From SIG701 sp045544955 (GTDB lineage Bacteria; Bacillota; Clostridia; Oscillospirales; CAG-272), in assembly GCA_045544955.1 (NCBI GenBank), contig JAZPZY010000071.1, positions 1 to 64,000 on the forward strand: a stretch of DNA of 64,000 bases. Reading direction: 5' to 3'. The notes below the pieces were generated by a model that saw nothing but the letters and a program-made list of their open reading frames with translations, did not search any database and was not told the origin of the DNA. Position numbers and translations under genes: made by a program. Positions 1-8,886 of this stretch are shown here, piece by piece (positions within the stretch are counted from its first letter, which is position 1; the number at the start of each line of letters is the position of its first letter).

Positions 1-633
1 CTTCTACAGATCGTGGAACGGGAGCTTTACGTAGATGAGGGGAGTGTTTCCGGCGAGTTCCGTCACAAAAAGCGTGCCGAATATCTGGAGCGTGCCATGT
101 ACGTCTGTCCCTTCTGCGGCCTTTCCGAGTTCGAGTCCGAAGGACAGCGCATCACCTGTAAAAAGTGCGGCCGTGCTGTTCGCTATCTGCCCACGAAGGA
201 GCTCCGGGGAGAAGGCTTCGAGTTCCCGTTCCGCTTCGTTGCGGATTGGTACGATTATCAGCAGGACTTCATACGGAAATTTGATCTCACACCTTTTGCG
301 GATGCCCCCGTCTATACCGATACGGTTCGGTTTTCCGAGGTGATCCCGTACAGCCATCGGGTGCAGATTGCCGATAACGCCGTCCTTTCCGTGTATGCGG
401 ATCGCTTTACCGTGGCGCTCCCCGACGAGACGGTGTGCCATCCCTTCTCGGAGATCACCGCCGCCTCAGCCCTCGGACGCAATAAATTGAATCTGTACGT
501 GGGCAGCCGTATTTTCCAGATCCACGGCGATAAACGCTTCTGCGTTCTGAAATATCTCAATCTTTATTATCACGCCGCCGCACAAGCGAACGCGGCGAAA
601 GGAGTCACCTATGCAGAATTTCTGGGATTATAA
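1..633 (+). CDS. PlsC-like lysophospholipid acyltransferase, C-terminal part (5' end outside window)
   Basis: The frame is open from the first base, so this is the C-terminal part of a longer gene; a GTG at 13 is probably internal. About 210 residues are visible. They begin with a basic helix (HKKRAEYLERA), followed by a zinc-ribbon-like pair of CxxC motifs (CPFCG and CKKCG, about residues 36-57). The remainder is a compact, aromatic-rich domain. Clostridial 1-acylglycerol-3-phosphate acyltransferase-like proteins often carry such a zinc-ribbon tail after the acyltransferase domain, so I infer a membrane phospholipid acyltransferase. The catalytic HX4D motif would lie upstream and cannot be checked here. 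The stop overlaps the next start by 23 bp, which implies translational coupling with the symporter gene. Confidence 0.55.
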   Translation, partial: LLQIVERELYVDEGSVSGEFRHKKRAEYLERAMYVCPFCGLSEFESEGQRITCKKCGRAVRYLPTKELRGEGFEFPFRFVADWYDYQQDFIRKFDLTPFADAPVYTDTVRFSEVIPYSHRVQIADNAVLSVYADRFTVALPDETVCHPFSEITAASALGRNKLNLYVGSRIFQIHGDKRFCVLKYLNLYYHAAAQANAAKGVTYAEFLGL

Positions 634-1996
634 CGTGTGGGGCAGTGTGAATTTGGTCGCTATCCTCCTTTTGAGTCTTCTTGCCGCCAATATGCTGAAG
701 CGATCCGTGCCGCTTCTTCGTAATTCTCTCATTCCTACCTCGGTCCTCGGCGGCGTTTTGCTTCTGATCGCTTCGATCATTTATAAAGCAGCCACCGATC
801 GGGTGCTGTTCGATACGCCGTTTTTCGGCGGCAGCGGTATGCAGACGCTGGAGGTCATTACCTATCACGCACTGGCTCTTGGCTTCATCGCTACCGCATT
901 CAAACCCGCCCGTGAAAAACTTTCACGGAAACGCAGCGGGGAGATCTTCAATACCGGCGTCACCACCGTGGCAACCTATCTTCTGCAGGGCATATTCGGC
1001 ATGGGTATTACCATCATCGCCGCCTTGCTCCTCACCGATTTCTTTCCGGCTGCCGGCATCCTGCTTCCCTTCGGCTACGGGCAGGGAACCGGCCAGGCGT
1101 TGAACTACGGCAACCTCTATGAAACAGATTACGGATTTGCCGGCGGTAAGTCCTTCGGCCTTACCATTGCCGCCCTCGGCTTCCTCAGCGCGAGTCTCGG
1201 CGGCGTCGTCCACCTCAATATCTTAAAAAAGCAGAACAAGATCATCCACCGGGGCAGTGAACATACCGACGCCCTCGCCATGGGCGACGTCCAGGGCGAC
1301 GACGAGATCCCCATGAACGGCAGTATGGATAAAGTCAGCGTCCAGATGGCGTGGGTGTTCGCCGCCTATTTCCTCACCTATCTGATCCTCTACGTCCTCG
1401 GGAGTCTCTTGCCCGGCCTTCGCTCCGTTTTGTACGGCTTCAACTTCCTCATCGGCGTTCTGGTCGCTACGGTGATCTGCTCCGTCGTGGCGGCGCTCCG
1501 CCGCCGCGGCCTCGTCCATCGCCAGTACGTCAATACCTTCCTCATGCAGCGTATCAGCGGCTTCTTCTTCGATCTCATGGTCATCGCCGGTATCGCCGCC
1601 ATCCGTCTGGACGTGCTGGAGAATTATTGGGGCATCATGCTCATCCTCGGAGTGGTCGGCATGTTCATTACCTATTATTATAATAGATACGTCGCGCGGA
1701 AGCTGTTCCCCGAGTATCCCGAAGAGCAGTTCCTCGCCATGTACGGCATGCTCACCGGCACCGCCAGTACCGGCGTCATCCTGCTCCGTGAGGTGGATCC
1801 CAACTACGATACCCCCGTTTCGGATAACCTGGTCTATCAGAACGTGCCCGCTATCGTGTTCGGATTCCCCATGATGCTTCTCGCCGCCCTCGCTCCGAAA
1901 CAGCCGATCCTCACGCTCATTATCCTTGCCGCCTTCTTCATCGGCATGAACGTGATTTTGTTCCGCCGCCAGATCTTCTGCCGGAAAAAGAAATAA
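611..1996 (+). CDS. Sodium/glutamate symporter-like membrane protein (GltS family)
   Basis: This 461-residue integral membrane protein has at least ten hydrophobic segments arranged in two halves. A hydrophilic loop at about residues 205-240 separates them. Glycine-rich re-entrant-type stretches (FGYGQGTGQALNYG near residues 155-170 and GMLTGTASTGV near 380-390) occur at equivalent places in the two halves, as in the GltS sodium:glutamate symporter family. Family members import glutamate with Na+, but substrate cannot be assigned from sequence alone because clostridial paralogs are diverse. The ATG at 611 lies inside the preceding gene and is preceded by a GAAAGGAG ribosome site. An intrinsic terminator follows directly. 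Confidence 0.75.
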   Translation: MQNFWDYNVWGSVNLVAILLLSLLAANMLKRSVPLLRNSLIPTSVLGGVLLLIASIIYKAATDRVLFDTPFFGGSGMQTLEVITYHALALGFIATAFKPAREKLSRKRSGEIFNTGVTTVATYLLQGIFGMGITIIAALLLTDFFPAAGILLPFGYGQGTGQALNYGNLYETDYGFAGGKSFGLTIAALGFLSASLGGVVHLNILKKQNKIIHRGSEHTDALAMGDVQGDDEIPMNGSMDKVSVQMAWVFAAYFLTYLILYVLGSLLPGLRSVLYGFNFLIGVLVATVICSVVAALRRRGLVHRQYVNTFLMQRISGFFFDLMVIAGIAAIRLDVLENYWGIMLILGVVGMFITYYYNRYVARKLFPEYPEEQFLAMYGMLTGTASTGVILLREVDPNYDTPVSDNLVYQNVPAIVFGFPMMLLAALAPKQPILTLIILAAFFIGMNVILFRRQIFCRKKK

Positions 1997-2000
1997 CGAA

Positions 2001-2035
2001 GATCCCCTGCCGCCCGGCGGGGGATCGCTTTTTTT
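2001..2035 (+). terminator. Intrinsic terminator after the GltS-like gene
   Basis: Stem GATCCCC (2001-2007) pairs with GGGGATC (2020-2026), with a GC-rich loop and a following run of T. It lies 4 bp after the symporter stop and separates it from the surface locus. Confidence 0.85.
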
Positions 2036-2136
2036 GCCGGGCAGCCGCCCCCAAAATATTGTGCCCGTGTGTGCATATTCTACACAAAAAACACATTTTC
2101 CAGTGAAAAAATTTCGCACAATTTTCAAAAAAACTA

Positions 2137-2165
2137 TTGCCATATTGTGAATTGAGTGGTATAAT
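2137..2165 (+). promoter_or_regulatory. Sigma-A-type promoter of the surface locus
   Basis: A -35 TTGCCA (2137-2142) and a perfect -10 TATAAT (2160-2165) are separated by 17 bp. The transcript would carry a leader of about 135 nt before the start at 2309. In 2036-2308 I see no gene, only this promoter, AT-rich flanks and weak hairpin potential around 2176-2200. Confidence 0.75.
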
Positions 2166-2308
2166 GTTAACAGCATGCCGTATTGTGCCTGTATGCGGTC
2201 TTCTTTTGTGCAAATTTCCGCCGATAAAATGAAAGAAAACCACTGCTCGTGCGAAACGACATTTGGATCTTGCAAAATATATTAATCTTTTTTCTATGGA
2301 GGACATGT

Positions 2309-5300
2309 ATGAGCAAAAAACTTTTAGTATGGCTGCTTACACTGTGTATGATGCTGTCTCTGGCAGTAGTGGCAGTGTATGCAGAGGAAGCGGCGGCTCC
2401 TGCTGCACGGGAACAGGTATCGACGCCTGTACAGGCAGCTTGGGGATCGAGCAAAGAAACTCTGACCCATGAGGGTACACTTGACGACGCTATCGCAGCA
2501 GCAAAGGGTGTAGCAGAGCCTATTTACATCATGCTGCTTGACGATGCGTATCCGATCCAGGGCAATGATAGTGTTGCAAATATTAACAAGGGCGTGTACA
2601 GATATATCCTTAACGGTCATAAGTTTACGCTGGATCTTAACGGACACGATCTGTCTCCGAATTCCACCAGAACGCAGTATATTTATGATGAATCCGGTTC
2701 CGGCGCCGTTGTTACGATTACAGACAGCGTTGGCAGTGGTACCGTTACGGGTACAACCGAACACGGTATTATTCTTCGAAAGGGTACGCTAACGTTTGAA
2801 GCTGGTACTTTTGTTGCTAAAGCAACCAGCGCGAAAGGAAACTTTTGGTTGCTGGGCGGTAATCTGGTTCTCAAGGATGGAACGTTCGGCGTTTCTGCTG
2901 ATGCTGAAAATGTGAATGTGTCTGCCACGCCGATTATTGCATACAGTAGTGGTACGGTGAATATGAGCGAGCTTTCCGCTAATGTTGCCAAGACCTTCTC
3001 TCTCAAGATGGAGGGCGACGTAGCGGCGACAAATGTTACGCTCCCCACTGGGCTGTATCTGTTTAGTACCGGTGACTTGAGTCCGGCTACTCTTGTCAAC
3101 GGTTCTGCCTATACCGTTGGTGAGGGCTATGCGGTGACGCTGAGTTCCACTGATGCGGAGAACTCTGTGTTGACTGGTGCCGGTGGGTATAAGCCGAACG
3201 GTTCCGCAACTGTTGTGGCGAATTCCACCAGCTCCACTCTGGCCTTTGCGGGTTGGTATGAGAATGATGTTCCCGTTTGTGACGAACCGACGTATACTTT
3301 CACGGTTTCTTCTGCCCGCAATCTGGTTGCAAAGTTTGAAGAGGCTCTGCCTGTTCAGATTACGGCAAACGCAACGGAAGGCGGTAAAGCTGCCGGCACC
3401 GGTGAATATGCTGTGCACGGTTTTGCTACGCTGACGGCTACTCCTGATTTTAACTACCAGTTTGTGAACTGGACGAAGGACGGCGTGCCGGTATCCACCG
3501 ATATGTCTTACACCGTTGAAGTATCCGAGGCAGCTACGTATGTGGCAAACTTTGTGCTGTATGCTCCCGAGGAGGGTGCCGAGGTTGCTTACAGAACCAA
3601 GGACCTTGTATGGCATTCCGGTTCGTTCCATGAAACGGTCAGCATGCTGAAGGCTGCGAATACCATTGAGTATATTCGTCTGCTTACCAGCAATATTGAA
3701 CTTCCCAAGGACGATACGTACCGCTATGAGCTGGTTTCTGCAGACTGTACGTTTGATCTGAACGGTCACACACTGAAGTCTCTGCACAACTACATCTTCA
3801 ACGGCCTTTCTGGTGGTTCTGCCGGCGATGTTAAGATTACGTTTGTCGGCAACGGCGGTTCGATGATGAACGATAACTCCTACGCACCGATTTTCGGCCG
3901 ACCGAGGACTGTGTTTACCGTTAACGGCGGTACGTACAAGGGACCTTACGGCATTTTCTCTAACGGTGGTTCTACTTACATTACCAGTGGTACCTTTGAA
4001 TCTTGGCAGTATTCTTCTCTGAAGAGAGGCAACGGTGCTGTCGGTGTTTGGGCTGGTTACGTAAAGCTCGGTGATGCGAATTATCAGCCGGGTGATATCG
4101 TCTTGGTTGACGGTAAGGGAACCTTCGCAATGCGGGGCGGTGTCCTGGATGTTTCGGCACTTGGTGACGAAATGCAAGGCAAAACCATTTACAAAGAGAC
4201 TGTTGATAAAGCAATCAGTGTAACCACGTCTTATAATTCCGCGGTGGTCGATCAGATCGTTCTTCCCGCAAACTTTGCTGTTTATGATGTGAACGGCCAG
4301 AAAGTAGATTCGATTACTGCCGTGGGCACATACACTATCAGAAAGAGTGTATCGCTGAACGTTTCCTCTGCTGATGAAACTCTTGGTAAGGTCACTGTAA
4401 CCGGTGTAGCCGCTTTGGGCGAAGAAGTAACTGTTTCCGCACGTCCCAATACCTATGAGTACGCATTCAAGGAATGGCAGATGAACGACGTTAAGGTGGA
4501 AGGTGCCGGTGCGGATTATACCTTTACTTTGACTGGTGACTGCGCTTTGGTTGCTGTGTTTGAAGAAGCAACGATTCCTGCTGATGCTGACGTAGCTTAC
4601 TATGTAAATGGCGGCGAATGGAAATTTGGCTCCATCGTGCTGGGCAAGACCAGCGGCGTTTGGACAGATCTTGCCGCTTCTACCGGTGCCGATGTTACCA
4701 AAATCGTTCTTTTGAAGAGTGTAGATGTTGCTCGTGTTAATCAGGGCGCTACTGTTCAGTACAAGTTTACCATCGATTTGAACGGTAACACCATTACGTC
4801 CCGAGAGTGGACGAATGTTGGAACTAAAGAGGCGCCCGTATATGAAGAAAGACCTGACCTAAATGTAATGGGCAACAGATGGATGGACCTTACCGGTGCT
4901 GCAAGAGTTGTCGTAACGGACAGCAAGACCGGCGGTGCTATCGTTGGTTCTTCCCACGGTGCATTTATCGTTCGTAGTGGTGCTGAACTTACCCTCACTG
5001 GTGGTACGCTCAGTGGTACCACGCGCGGTGTATCCGTTTGGGGCGGTAAGTTTACCATGTCCGGCGGTACTGCTCAAGCCGGCAATGGCTATTCCGTGGA
5101 AGCGGAGAGCGCAGCTGGTACCGTAATTCTCAGCGGTGGTACGTTTACCAATACGAAGGGTGCTATCCATCATTCCATTGATGGTGTCAACTATGATTTC
5201 TCCGGCTTCCTTACCGGTCTTAATGGTTTGACATTTATCCCTAAGAGCGACGCTGCGATTGAAGTGGTTGATAGTTTCTCTGATACTTCTTCTGCAAGTG

Positions 5301-6535
5301 CCCAGCTCATTCTTCCTGTGGGTTATGCTCTCTACGACGCAAATGGCGTGAAGATTGAGGGAGAAACACTTATCGCAGCGGGTACGGCTTGTACGATTCT
5401 TGTTGATGAAGTTGCGAAGATAGGCGATACGCCTTATGGTACGCTGGATGCGGCACTCACTGCAGCTTCTGCTAACGGTGCTACCGTCACGTTGGCTCGC
5501 GATATTACCGCTGGAGTCGTATCTATCCCCGCAGGCGTAACTCTTGATCTTGGCAACTGCGCTCTGGAAGCTGAGAGCGTAGACGGTACCACTGGCGGTT
5601 ACATCGTTGCCGGTGAAAACGGTACCCTTAAGGTTTCCGGTTCTTTCCTGCTTGATTCCGCAAACCCGCAGATCCCCGTTTATAACGGCGAAGCATACGT
5701 GTTCACGAAGCCTACCTTCAAGCACATGACCCCCGTAGTATCTGCTGACGGCAACAGCTTCACTTGGAAGTTCCGTCCGTACATGTCTACGGCTGCAGAG
5801 GCTCTCTTCGCAAGCGGTGCAGCTATGGAAGATGCAAAGCTTCAGGTTCGGCTGACCAGCGACAAGCTGTCTAAAAAGTATGTGATTCTTGAGTTCGGCT
5901 CCGAGACGTACAATGTAATCAAGAATGTATATGCTGATAGCAATCTTGCGTTCGTCCTTACTGTAAACGGTATCGCAGGTCTGGATGATCTGACGGCACA
6001 GGTTCAAATTGTTTCCGAAAGCGGCGTCATTACTGTCGGTAAGGTTTATGACATTGCAGCAGGAGCGGCTCCCGCTCCCGCTGCAACCTACGGTGTTGTA
6101 GCAAATAAGTCCAGCGTAGCAGTTGGCCAAGAAATCGAAGTGAGCGTAAAGATTCCTGCCATTGATGAGCTTCTCTCAGGTGTTACGATTGCCGTTGAGT
6201 TTGATAATACTGCGTTTGAAGTGATTGGGTTCAATCCGAAGGGATTTGTTGATGTAACGAAGGAATATTCCGCACCTGCCGTTGCAAACAGTGAAGGAAA
6301 GTTCTCAGTTACTTATGCTTCCGGCAGCAACATCATCGATTTCACCGAAGGCTATGAGCTGACAGCAACTCTGTGTGTGAAGGATACAGCTGCCGCTGGT
6401 GACGCAACGTTCACGATTGTTACTGACGGTTCCGAGAAAACTCTGACTATAGAGTCCACGGATGACTTGGGTAAGCCTATTTCCCGTATTCCGGATTTGG
6501 ATAATACCTCTGTAACTGTAACCGTAGCTCCTTAA
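2309..6535 (+). CDS. Large secreted surface protein with beta-helix-like, InlB-type B-repeat and cohesin-like regions
   Basis: I place the start at the ATG at 2309 because GGAGG (2298-2302) sits 6 bp upstream and the protein then opens with a clear signal peptide (MSKKLLVWLL, hydrophobic core, cleavage near VYAEE). An upstream in-frame codon at 2249 lacks this logic. The 1408-residue protein holds three similar blocks in which short LDLNG(H/N) motifs recur beside GGT/GGS turns, typical of right-handed beta-helix folds. Between them are AFAGWYEND- and FVNWTKDG-type segments ending in VAKF or VANF, which match the divergent InlB B-repeat family. The last 150 residues (from about 1260) read like a cohesin-type beta-sandwich. 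There is no C-terminal membrane anchor or sortase motif, so attachment is unexplained. Function is unknown; adhesion or matrix building is an inference. Confidence 0.8.
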   Translation: MSKKLLVWLLTLCMMLSLAVVAVYAEEAAAPAAREQVSTPVQAAWGSSKETLTHEGTLDDAIAAAKGVAEPIYIMLLDDAYPIQGNDSVANINKGVYRYILNGHKFTLDLNGHDLSPNSTRTQYIYDESGSGAVVTITDSVGSGTVTGTTEHGIILRKGTLTFEAGTFVAKATSAKGNFWLLGGNLVLKDGTFGVSADAENVNVSATPIIAYSSGTVNMSELSANVAKTFSLKMEGDVAATNVTLPTGLYLFSTGDLSPATLVNGSAYTVGEGYAVTLSSTDAENSVLTGAGGYKPNGSATVVANSTSSTLAFAGWYENDVPVCDEPTYTFTVSSARNLVAKFEEALPVQITANATEGGKAAGTGEYAVHGFATLTATPDFNYQFVNWTKDGVPVSTDMSYTVEVSEAATYVANFVLYAPEEGAEVAYRTKDLVWHSGSFHETVSMLKAANTIEYIRLLTSNIELPKDDTYRYELVSADCTFDLNGHTLKSLHNYIFNGLSGGSAGDVKITFVGNGGSMMNDNSYAPIFGRPRTVFTVNGGTYKGPYGIFSNGGSTYITSGTFESWQYSSLKRGNGAVGVWAGYVKLGDANYQPGDIVLVDGKGTFAMRGGVLDVSALGDEMQGKTIYKETVDKAISVTTSYNSAVVDQIVLPANFAVYDVNGQKVDSITAVGTYTIRKSVSLNVSSADETLGKVTVTGVAALGEEVTVSARPNTYEYAFKEWQMNDVKVEGAGADYTFTLTGDCALVAVFEEATIPADADVAYYVNGGEWKFGSIVLGKTSGVWTDLAASTGADVTKIVLLKSVDVARVNQGATVQYKFTIDLNGNTITSREWTNVGTKEAPVYEERPDLNVMGNRWMDLTGAARVVVTDSKTGGAIVGSSHGAFIVRSGAELTLTGGTLSGTTRGVSVWGGKFTMSGGTAQAGNGYSVEAESAAGTVILSGGTFTNTKGAIHHSIDGVNYDFSGFLTGLNGLTFIPKSDAAIEVVDSFSDTSSASAQLILPVGYALYDANGVKIEGETLIAAGTACTILVDEVAKIGDTPYGTLDAALTAASANGATVTLARDITAGVVSIPAGVTLDLGNCALEAESVDGTTGGYIVAGENGTLKVSGSFLLDSANPQIPVYNGEAYVFTKPTFKHMTPVVSADGNSFTWKFRPYMSTAAEALFASGAAMEDAKLQVRLTSDKLSKKYVILEFGSETYNVIKNVYADSNLAFVLTVNGIAGLDDLTAQVQIVSESGVITVGKVYDIAAGAAPAPAATYGVVANKSSVAVGQEIEVSVKIPAIDELLSGVTIAVEFDNTAFEVIGFNPKGFVDVTKEYSAPAVANSEGKFSVTYASGSNIIDFTEGYELTATLCVKDTAAAGDATFTIVTDGSEKTLTIESTDDLGKPISRIPDLDNTSVTVTVAP

Positions 6536-6570
6536 GGGCAGCAAGAACTGTATGAAATGAGGTGGAATAA

Positions 6571-6717
6571 ATGAAAGCTAAATATGTAAAGCCTACCGTT
6601 GAGATGCTGTGCTTCCTCACGGAAGAGATCGCAACCGTTGACGACCCGACCATGGGCGGTTTGGATTCGTCGTTCATTGGCGATGGCGAATGGAATGAAG
6701 ATCGCGTTGAAGGCTGA
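6571..6717 (+). CDS. 48-residue leader-like peptide, candidate RiPP precursor
   Basis: This small gene lies 35 bp after the surface protein, with a good ribosome site (GAGGTGG) just before its ATG. The N-terminal half carries a YxxP motif (Y5-V-K-P8) followed by acidic and hydrophobic residues to EEIAT. YxxP leaders are bound by PqqD-like recognition proteins in lasso-peptide pathways, and such a protein is encoded two genes downstream. The C-terminal half is Gly, Asp and Glu rich, starting around G29-G30. If cleavage fell before G30, D38 would be position 9, a possible macrolactam acceptor, but the conserved leader Thr would then be at -3 rather than the usual -2. The peptide could equally be a structural or regulatory peptide of the surface locus. 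Real coding is likely because of the ribosome site, spacing and coupling to the kinase gene; modification is inference. Confidence 0.65.
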   Translation: MKAKYVKPTVEMLCFLTEEIATVDDPTMGGLDSSFIGDGEWNEDRVEG

Positions 6718-6722
6718 TAAGG

Positions 6723-7430
6723 ATGCTGTGCAGCATTTCTGATCTGCTTGTTGAGGTACCTGCAAAGGGAGGGCTTTCCTCCCTTTGCAGGGAATACCTT
6801 GCAGACGATTCACGTGTGCCGGATATCATTATTCGGCCCGAGGAGTATCGCTATCCAACCAAGATTACCGTTCCCGAGGAAACGGTAGCATACATGGAAT
6901 CCGGTGTCCAGTTTTATCGCGGACTTCTTCAGTACGGCGGCATGATGCTTCACGCATCGGCTGTTGCGTACGGAGGAAAAGGTTTTCTTTTCTCCGGTCC
7001 GTGCGGTGTGGGGAAATCAACCCATACGAATCTTTGGAAAACGGTTTTCGGCGAGGATGCGGTGGTTTTCAACGATGACAAACCTGCTCTCCGAAGACTT
7101 GATGATAAGTGGTTTGCATATGGCACGCCCTGGAGCGGAAAGAATCACATAAACCAAAATATTAAAGTCCCTTTGGCCGGTATCTGCTTTTTGAAGCAAG
7201 GTGAAGCGAATCAGATCCGCAGACTTCCTTCTCTGGAAGCTTTGCAGCGGATACTTCCGCAGACACTGCGTAAACGGCTTTCGCCTGAAGAAGGATCGTT
7301 GCTTCTATGCCATATAGATCGGCTGATTCTTGAGGTTCCCGTTTTCGAGTTGGAAAACCGTCCGGAAGAGGCGGCAGTCCTTTTAAGTTATGAATCCATG
7401 CGCCGTGCGGCGGAAGATTTAGGAGTGTGA
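6723..7430 (+). CDS. HprK-like P-loop kinase
   Basis: The 235-residue protein resembles the catalytic domain of HPr kinase and the related kinases of lasso-peptide clusters. A Walker A loop GPCGVGKST is at residues 92-100. A histidine precedes it in MMLHASA (residue 77). The acidic FNDDK motif is at 116-120 and the YGTPWSGK loop at 133-140. It lacks the N-terminal regulatory domain of true HprK, so a role in carbon catabolite repression is unlikely. It begins only 5 bp after the stop of the 48-residue peptide, which suggests translational coupling and makes that peptide, or another locus product, the obvious candidate substrate. Homologs in lasso clusters phosphorylate the precursor peptide; whether this one does is inference. 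Confidence 0.75.
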   Translation: MLCSISDLLVEVPAKGGLSSLCREYLADDSRVPDIIIRPEEYRYPTKITVPEETVAYMESGVQFYRGLLQYGGMMLHASAVAYGGKGFLFSGPCGVGKSTHTNLWKTVFGEDAVVFNDDKPALRRLDDKWFAYGTPWSGKNHINQNIKVPLAGICFLKQGEANQIRRLPSLEALQRILPQTLRKRLSPEEGSLLLCHIDRLILEVPVFELENRPEEAAVLLSYESMRRAAEDLGV

Positions 7431-7437
7431 ATTGCCC

Positions 7438-7704
7438 ATGAAGATCAAAGACGGCTACGTTCTCCGAAAGGTTGCGGAGAACTGGGTAGTGCTTCCGGTA
7501 GGGAAGGCTTCCGTGAATTTGAACGGAATGCTCTCACTCAATGAATCCGGCGTGCTGCTTTGGCAGGCATTGAAAGAGGAAAGTGACCGCGAGTCGCTGG
7601 TGAATGCTCTGCTGTCTGCTTATGAAGTATCGCATGACGAAGCCGCTGCAGACGTGGACAGTTTTATTGCTTCTCTTGTGCAGTACGGTTGTGTAGACGC
7701 ATGA
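7438..7704 (+). CDS. PqqD-like peptide-binding protein (RiPP recognition element)
   Basis: An 88-residue protein of the PqqD fold. It starts MKIKDGYVLRKVAENWVVLP, continues with the LNESGVLLWQAL motif and ends in a helix running to the GCVDA terminus. PqqD-like proteins are stand-alone winged-helix domains that bind leader peptides and present them to modifying enzymes. I chose the ATG at 7438 because it matches the usual family start. A TTG at 7432 has better spacing from AGGAG (7421-7425) and would add two residues. The gene follows the HprK-like kinase by 7 bp, so peptide, kinase and recognition protein form one unit. The partner modification enzyme is not in the window. Confidence 0.8.
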   Translation: MKIKDGYVLRKVAENWVVLPVGKASVNLNGMLSLNESGVLLWQALKEESDRESLVNALLSAYEVSHDEAAADVDSFIASLVQYGCVDA

Positions 7705-7829
7705 GTCAGCACGCACTGCTTTACCTATCGCACGTGGTGTTTGCACCGCGTAATGTGCCGGATCATCCGACATGTTACGGAGTACAAACAACAGCCCATA
7801 GAATTTTAAATGGAGGCCACATTCAGTGA
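7701..7829 (+). CDS. Possible 42-residue ORF bridging the PqqD-like and SLH genes
   Basis: An ATG at 7701 overlaps the PqqD-like stop as ATGA, and its own TGA (7827-7829) overlaps the GTG start of the SLH gene as GTGA. The frame therefore fills the whole interval between the two genes. The predicted product starts MSQHALLYLSHVV and is rich in His and Thr. No ribosome site precedes it and I recognise no family, so chance is a real possibility. It is listed because the double 4-bp overlap would fit translational coupling. Confidence 0.2.
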   Translation: MSQHALLYLSHVVFAPRNVPDHPTCYGVQTTAHRILNGGHIQ

Positions 7830-8884
7830 AGAAGATAATTGCTTTTCTTTTACTCGTCCTTATGCTCACACCTACCGTCAGTGCCTATACGGATCAGCAG
7901 GTGAATACAGCAGATGCGCTGAATCATCTTGGCCTTTTCCTTGGGAACGGCGTAGATTACGACCTGGACGGACATCTGACCCGCGCGCAGGGCGTTACGC
8001 TTCTTGTGCGCATGATCGGCATGGAAGATAAGGCAAACAGAATTACTTACACTGCACCTTTCACCGACGTACCCAGTTGGGCTGCCGGATACGTTAATTA
8101 TGCGTGGATGCATAAGATTACCAACGGTATTTCGGATACGAAATTTGACCCGGATACACCTATGACGGATTATATGTTCCTGACGCTCGTTTTGCGCGTT
8201 CTTGGATACAAAGACAGCGGTGACAAACCGGATTTCCAGTGGGATGATCCGTATGCACTTGCAAAGTCCGTCGGCCTTGTTTCAACTGATGCGCCGGATG
8301 CTTCTTTCCGCCGCGGTGATGCTATCTCCGTTTTTTGGAACGCATTGACTTTGAACGATCAAGCCCTTGCGAAAGATCTCATCGAAAACGAAGTGTTTTC
8401 TGCTGATGAGTTTGCAGAAGCTGCTCGCATTGAAAAGCATGGCAGAGGCGAAGGTGCAGGCGTCCCCGTTGTGCCTTCCGATCCGGTTGTACCGGATACC
8501 CCCGGCACTGATTCTGATGATTCGGATGTTGTTGATCCCGATCCGTGGTGGCCGCCGTATATTCCCGGCGGAGATCCTACTCCGGATCCCGATCCCACAC
8601 CTGATCCTACACCTGATCCTGATCCCACTCCGGATCCCGATCCTACCCCGGATCCTGATCCTACCCCGGATACGCCCCCCGTTTCTCATGACTATACGTA
8701 TGAAGAATTTATGGCGCTTCCTTCCGCTGAGCGCGTGGCTATCAAAAACAGCTTCGGTTCTCACGATGCCTATATTGCTTGGCTGACCGCTGCTAAAAAA
8801 GAATATGAGGACAGCCAGAACAGAATTGAAATCGGCGGCGACGGTTCCGTTGATCTCGGAGATCTTACCGGCGGTAGCAACTGA
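7826..8884 (+). CDS. Secreted S-layer-homology protein with Pro-Asp spacer
   Basis: The GTG at 7826 is preceded by GGAGG (7812-7816). The protein (352 residues) opens with a signal peptide (MKKIIAFLLLVLMLTPTVSA). Residues about 25-175 contain S-layer-homology repeats, including the FTDVPSWAAGYVNYAW and ITNGISDTKFDPDTPMT segments. SLH domains bind pyruvylated secondary cell-wall polymers, so this protein is probably held non-covalently in the envelope. A spacer of PDPDPTPD repeats follows (encoded by 8578-8675). The C-terminal 60 residues contain a YEEFMALPSAE motif, a helical segment and an acidic Gly-rich tail; I do not know the function of this unit. The gene sits between the peptide cassette and the S26 peptidase, consistent with a shared surface role. 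Confidence 0.8.
   Translation: MKKIIAFLLLVLMLTPTVSAYTDQQVNTADALNHLGLFLGNGVDYDLDGHLTRAQGVTLLVRMIGMEDKANRITYTAPFTDVPSWAAGYVNYAWMHKITNGISDTKFDPDTPMTDYMFLTLVLRVLGYKDSGDKPDFQWDDPYALAKSVGLVSTDAPDASFRRGDAISVFWNALTLNDQALAKDLIENEVFSADEFAEAARIEKHGRGEGAGVPVVPSDPVVPDTPGTDSDDSDVVDPDPWWPPYIPGGDPTPDPDPTPDPTPDPDPTPDPDPTPDPDPTPDTPPVSHDYTYEEFMALPSAERVAIKNSFGSHDAYIAWLTAAKKEYEDSQNRIEIGGDGSVDLGDLTGGSN
8578..8675 (+). repeat. Pro-Asp-Pro-Thr coding repeat
   Basis: A tandem array of imperfect 6- and 12-bp units (gatcct, gatccc, actccg) encodes the (PD)n/PT spacer of the SLH protein. Such arrays are prone to length variation; here they separate the cell-wall-binding part from the C-terminal unit. Confidence 0.7.
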
Positions 8885-8886
8885 TA

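Noticed and set aside
2789..4177. Minus-strand open frame within the large surface protein gene
   Set aside because: Arises from repetitive coding on the plus strand; no ribosome site and Arg/Asn-rich composition.
6571..6717. Definite lasso-peptide precursor
   Set aside because: Ring geometry needs G30 as the first core residue, which puts the leader Thr at -3; with G29 first, no Asp or Glu falls at 7-9. Cyclase and B2 peptidase genes are missing, so only a candidate RiPP call is made.
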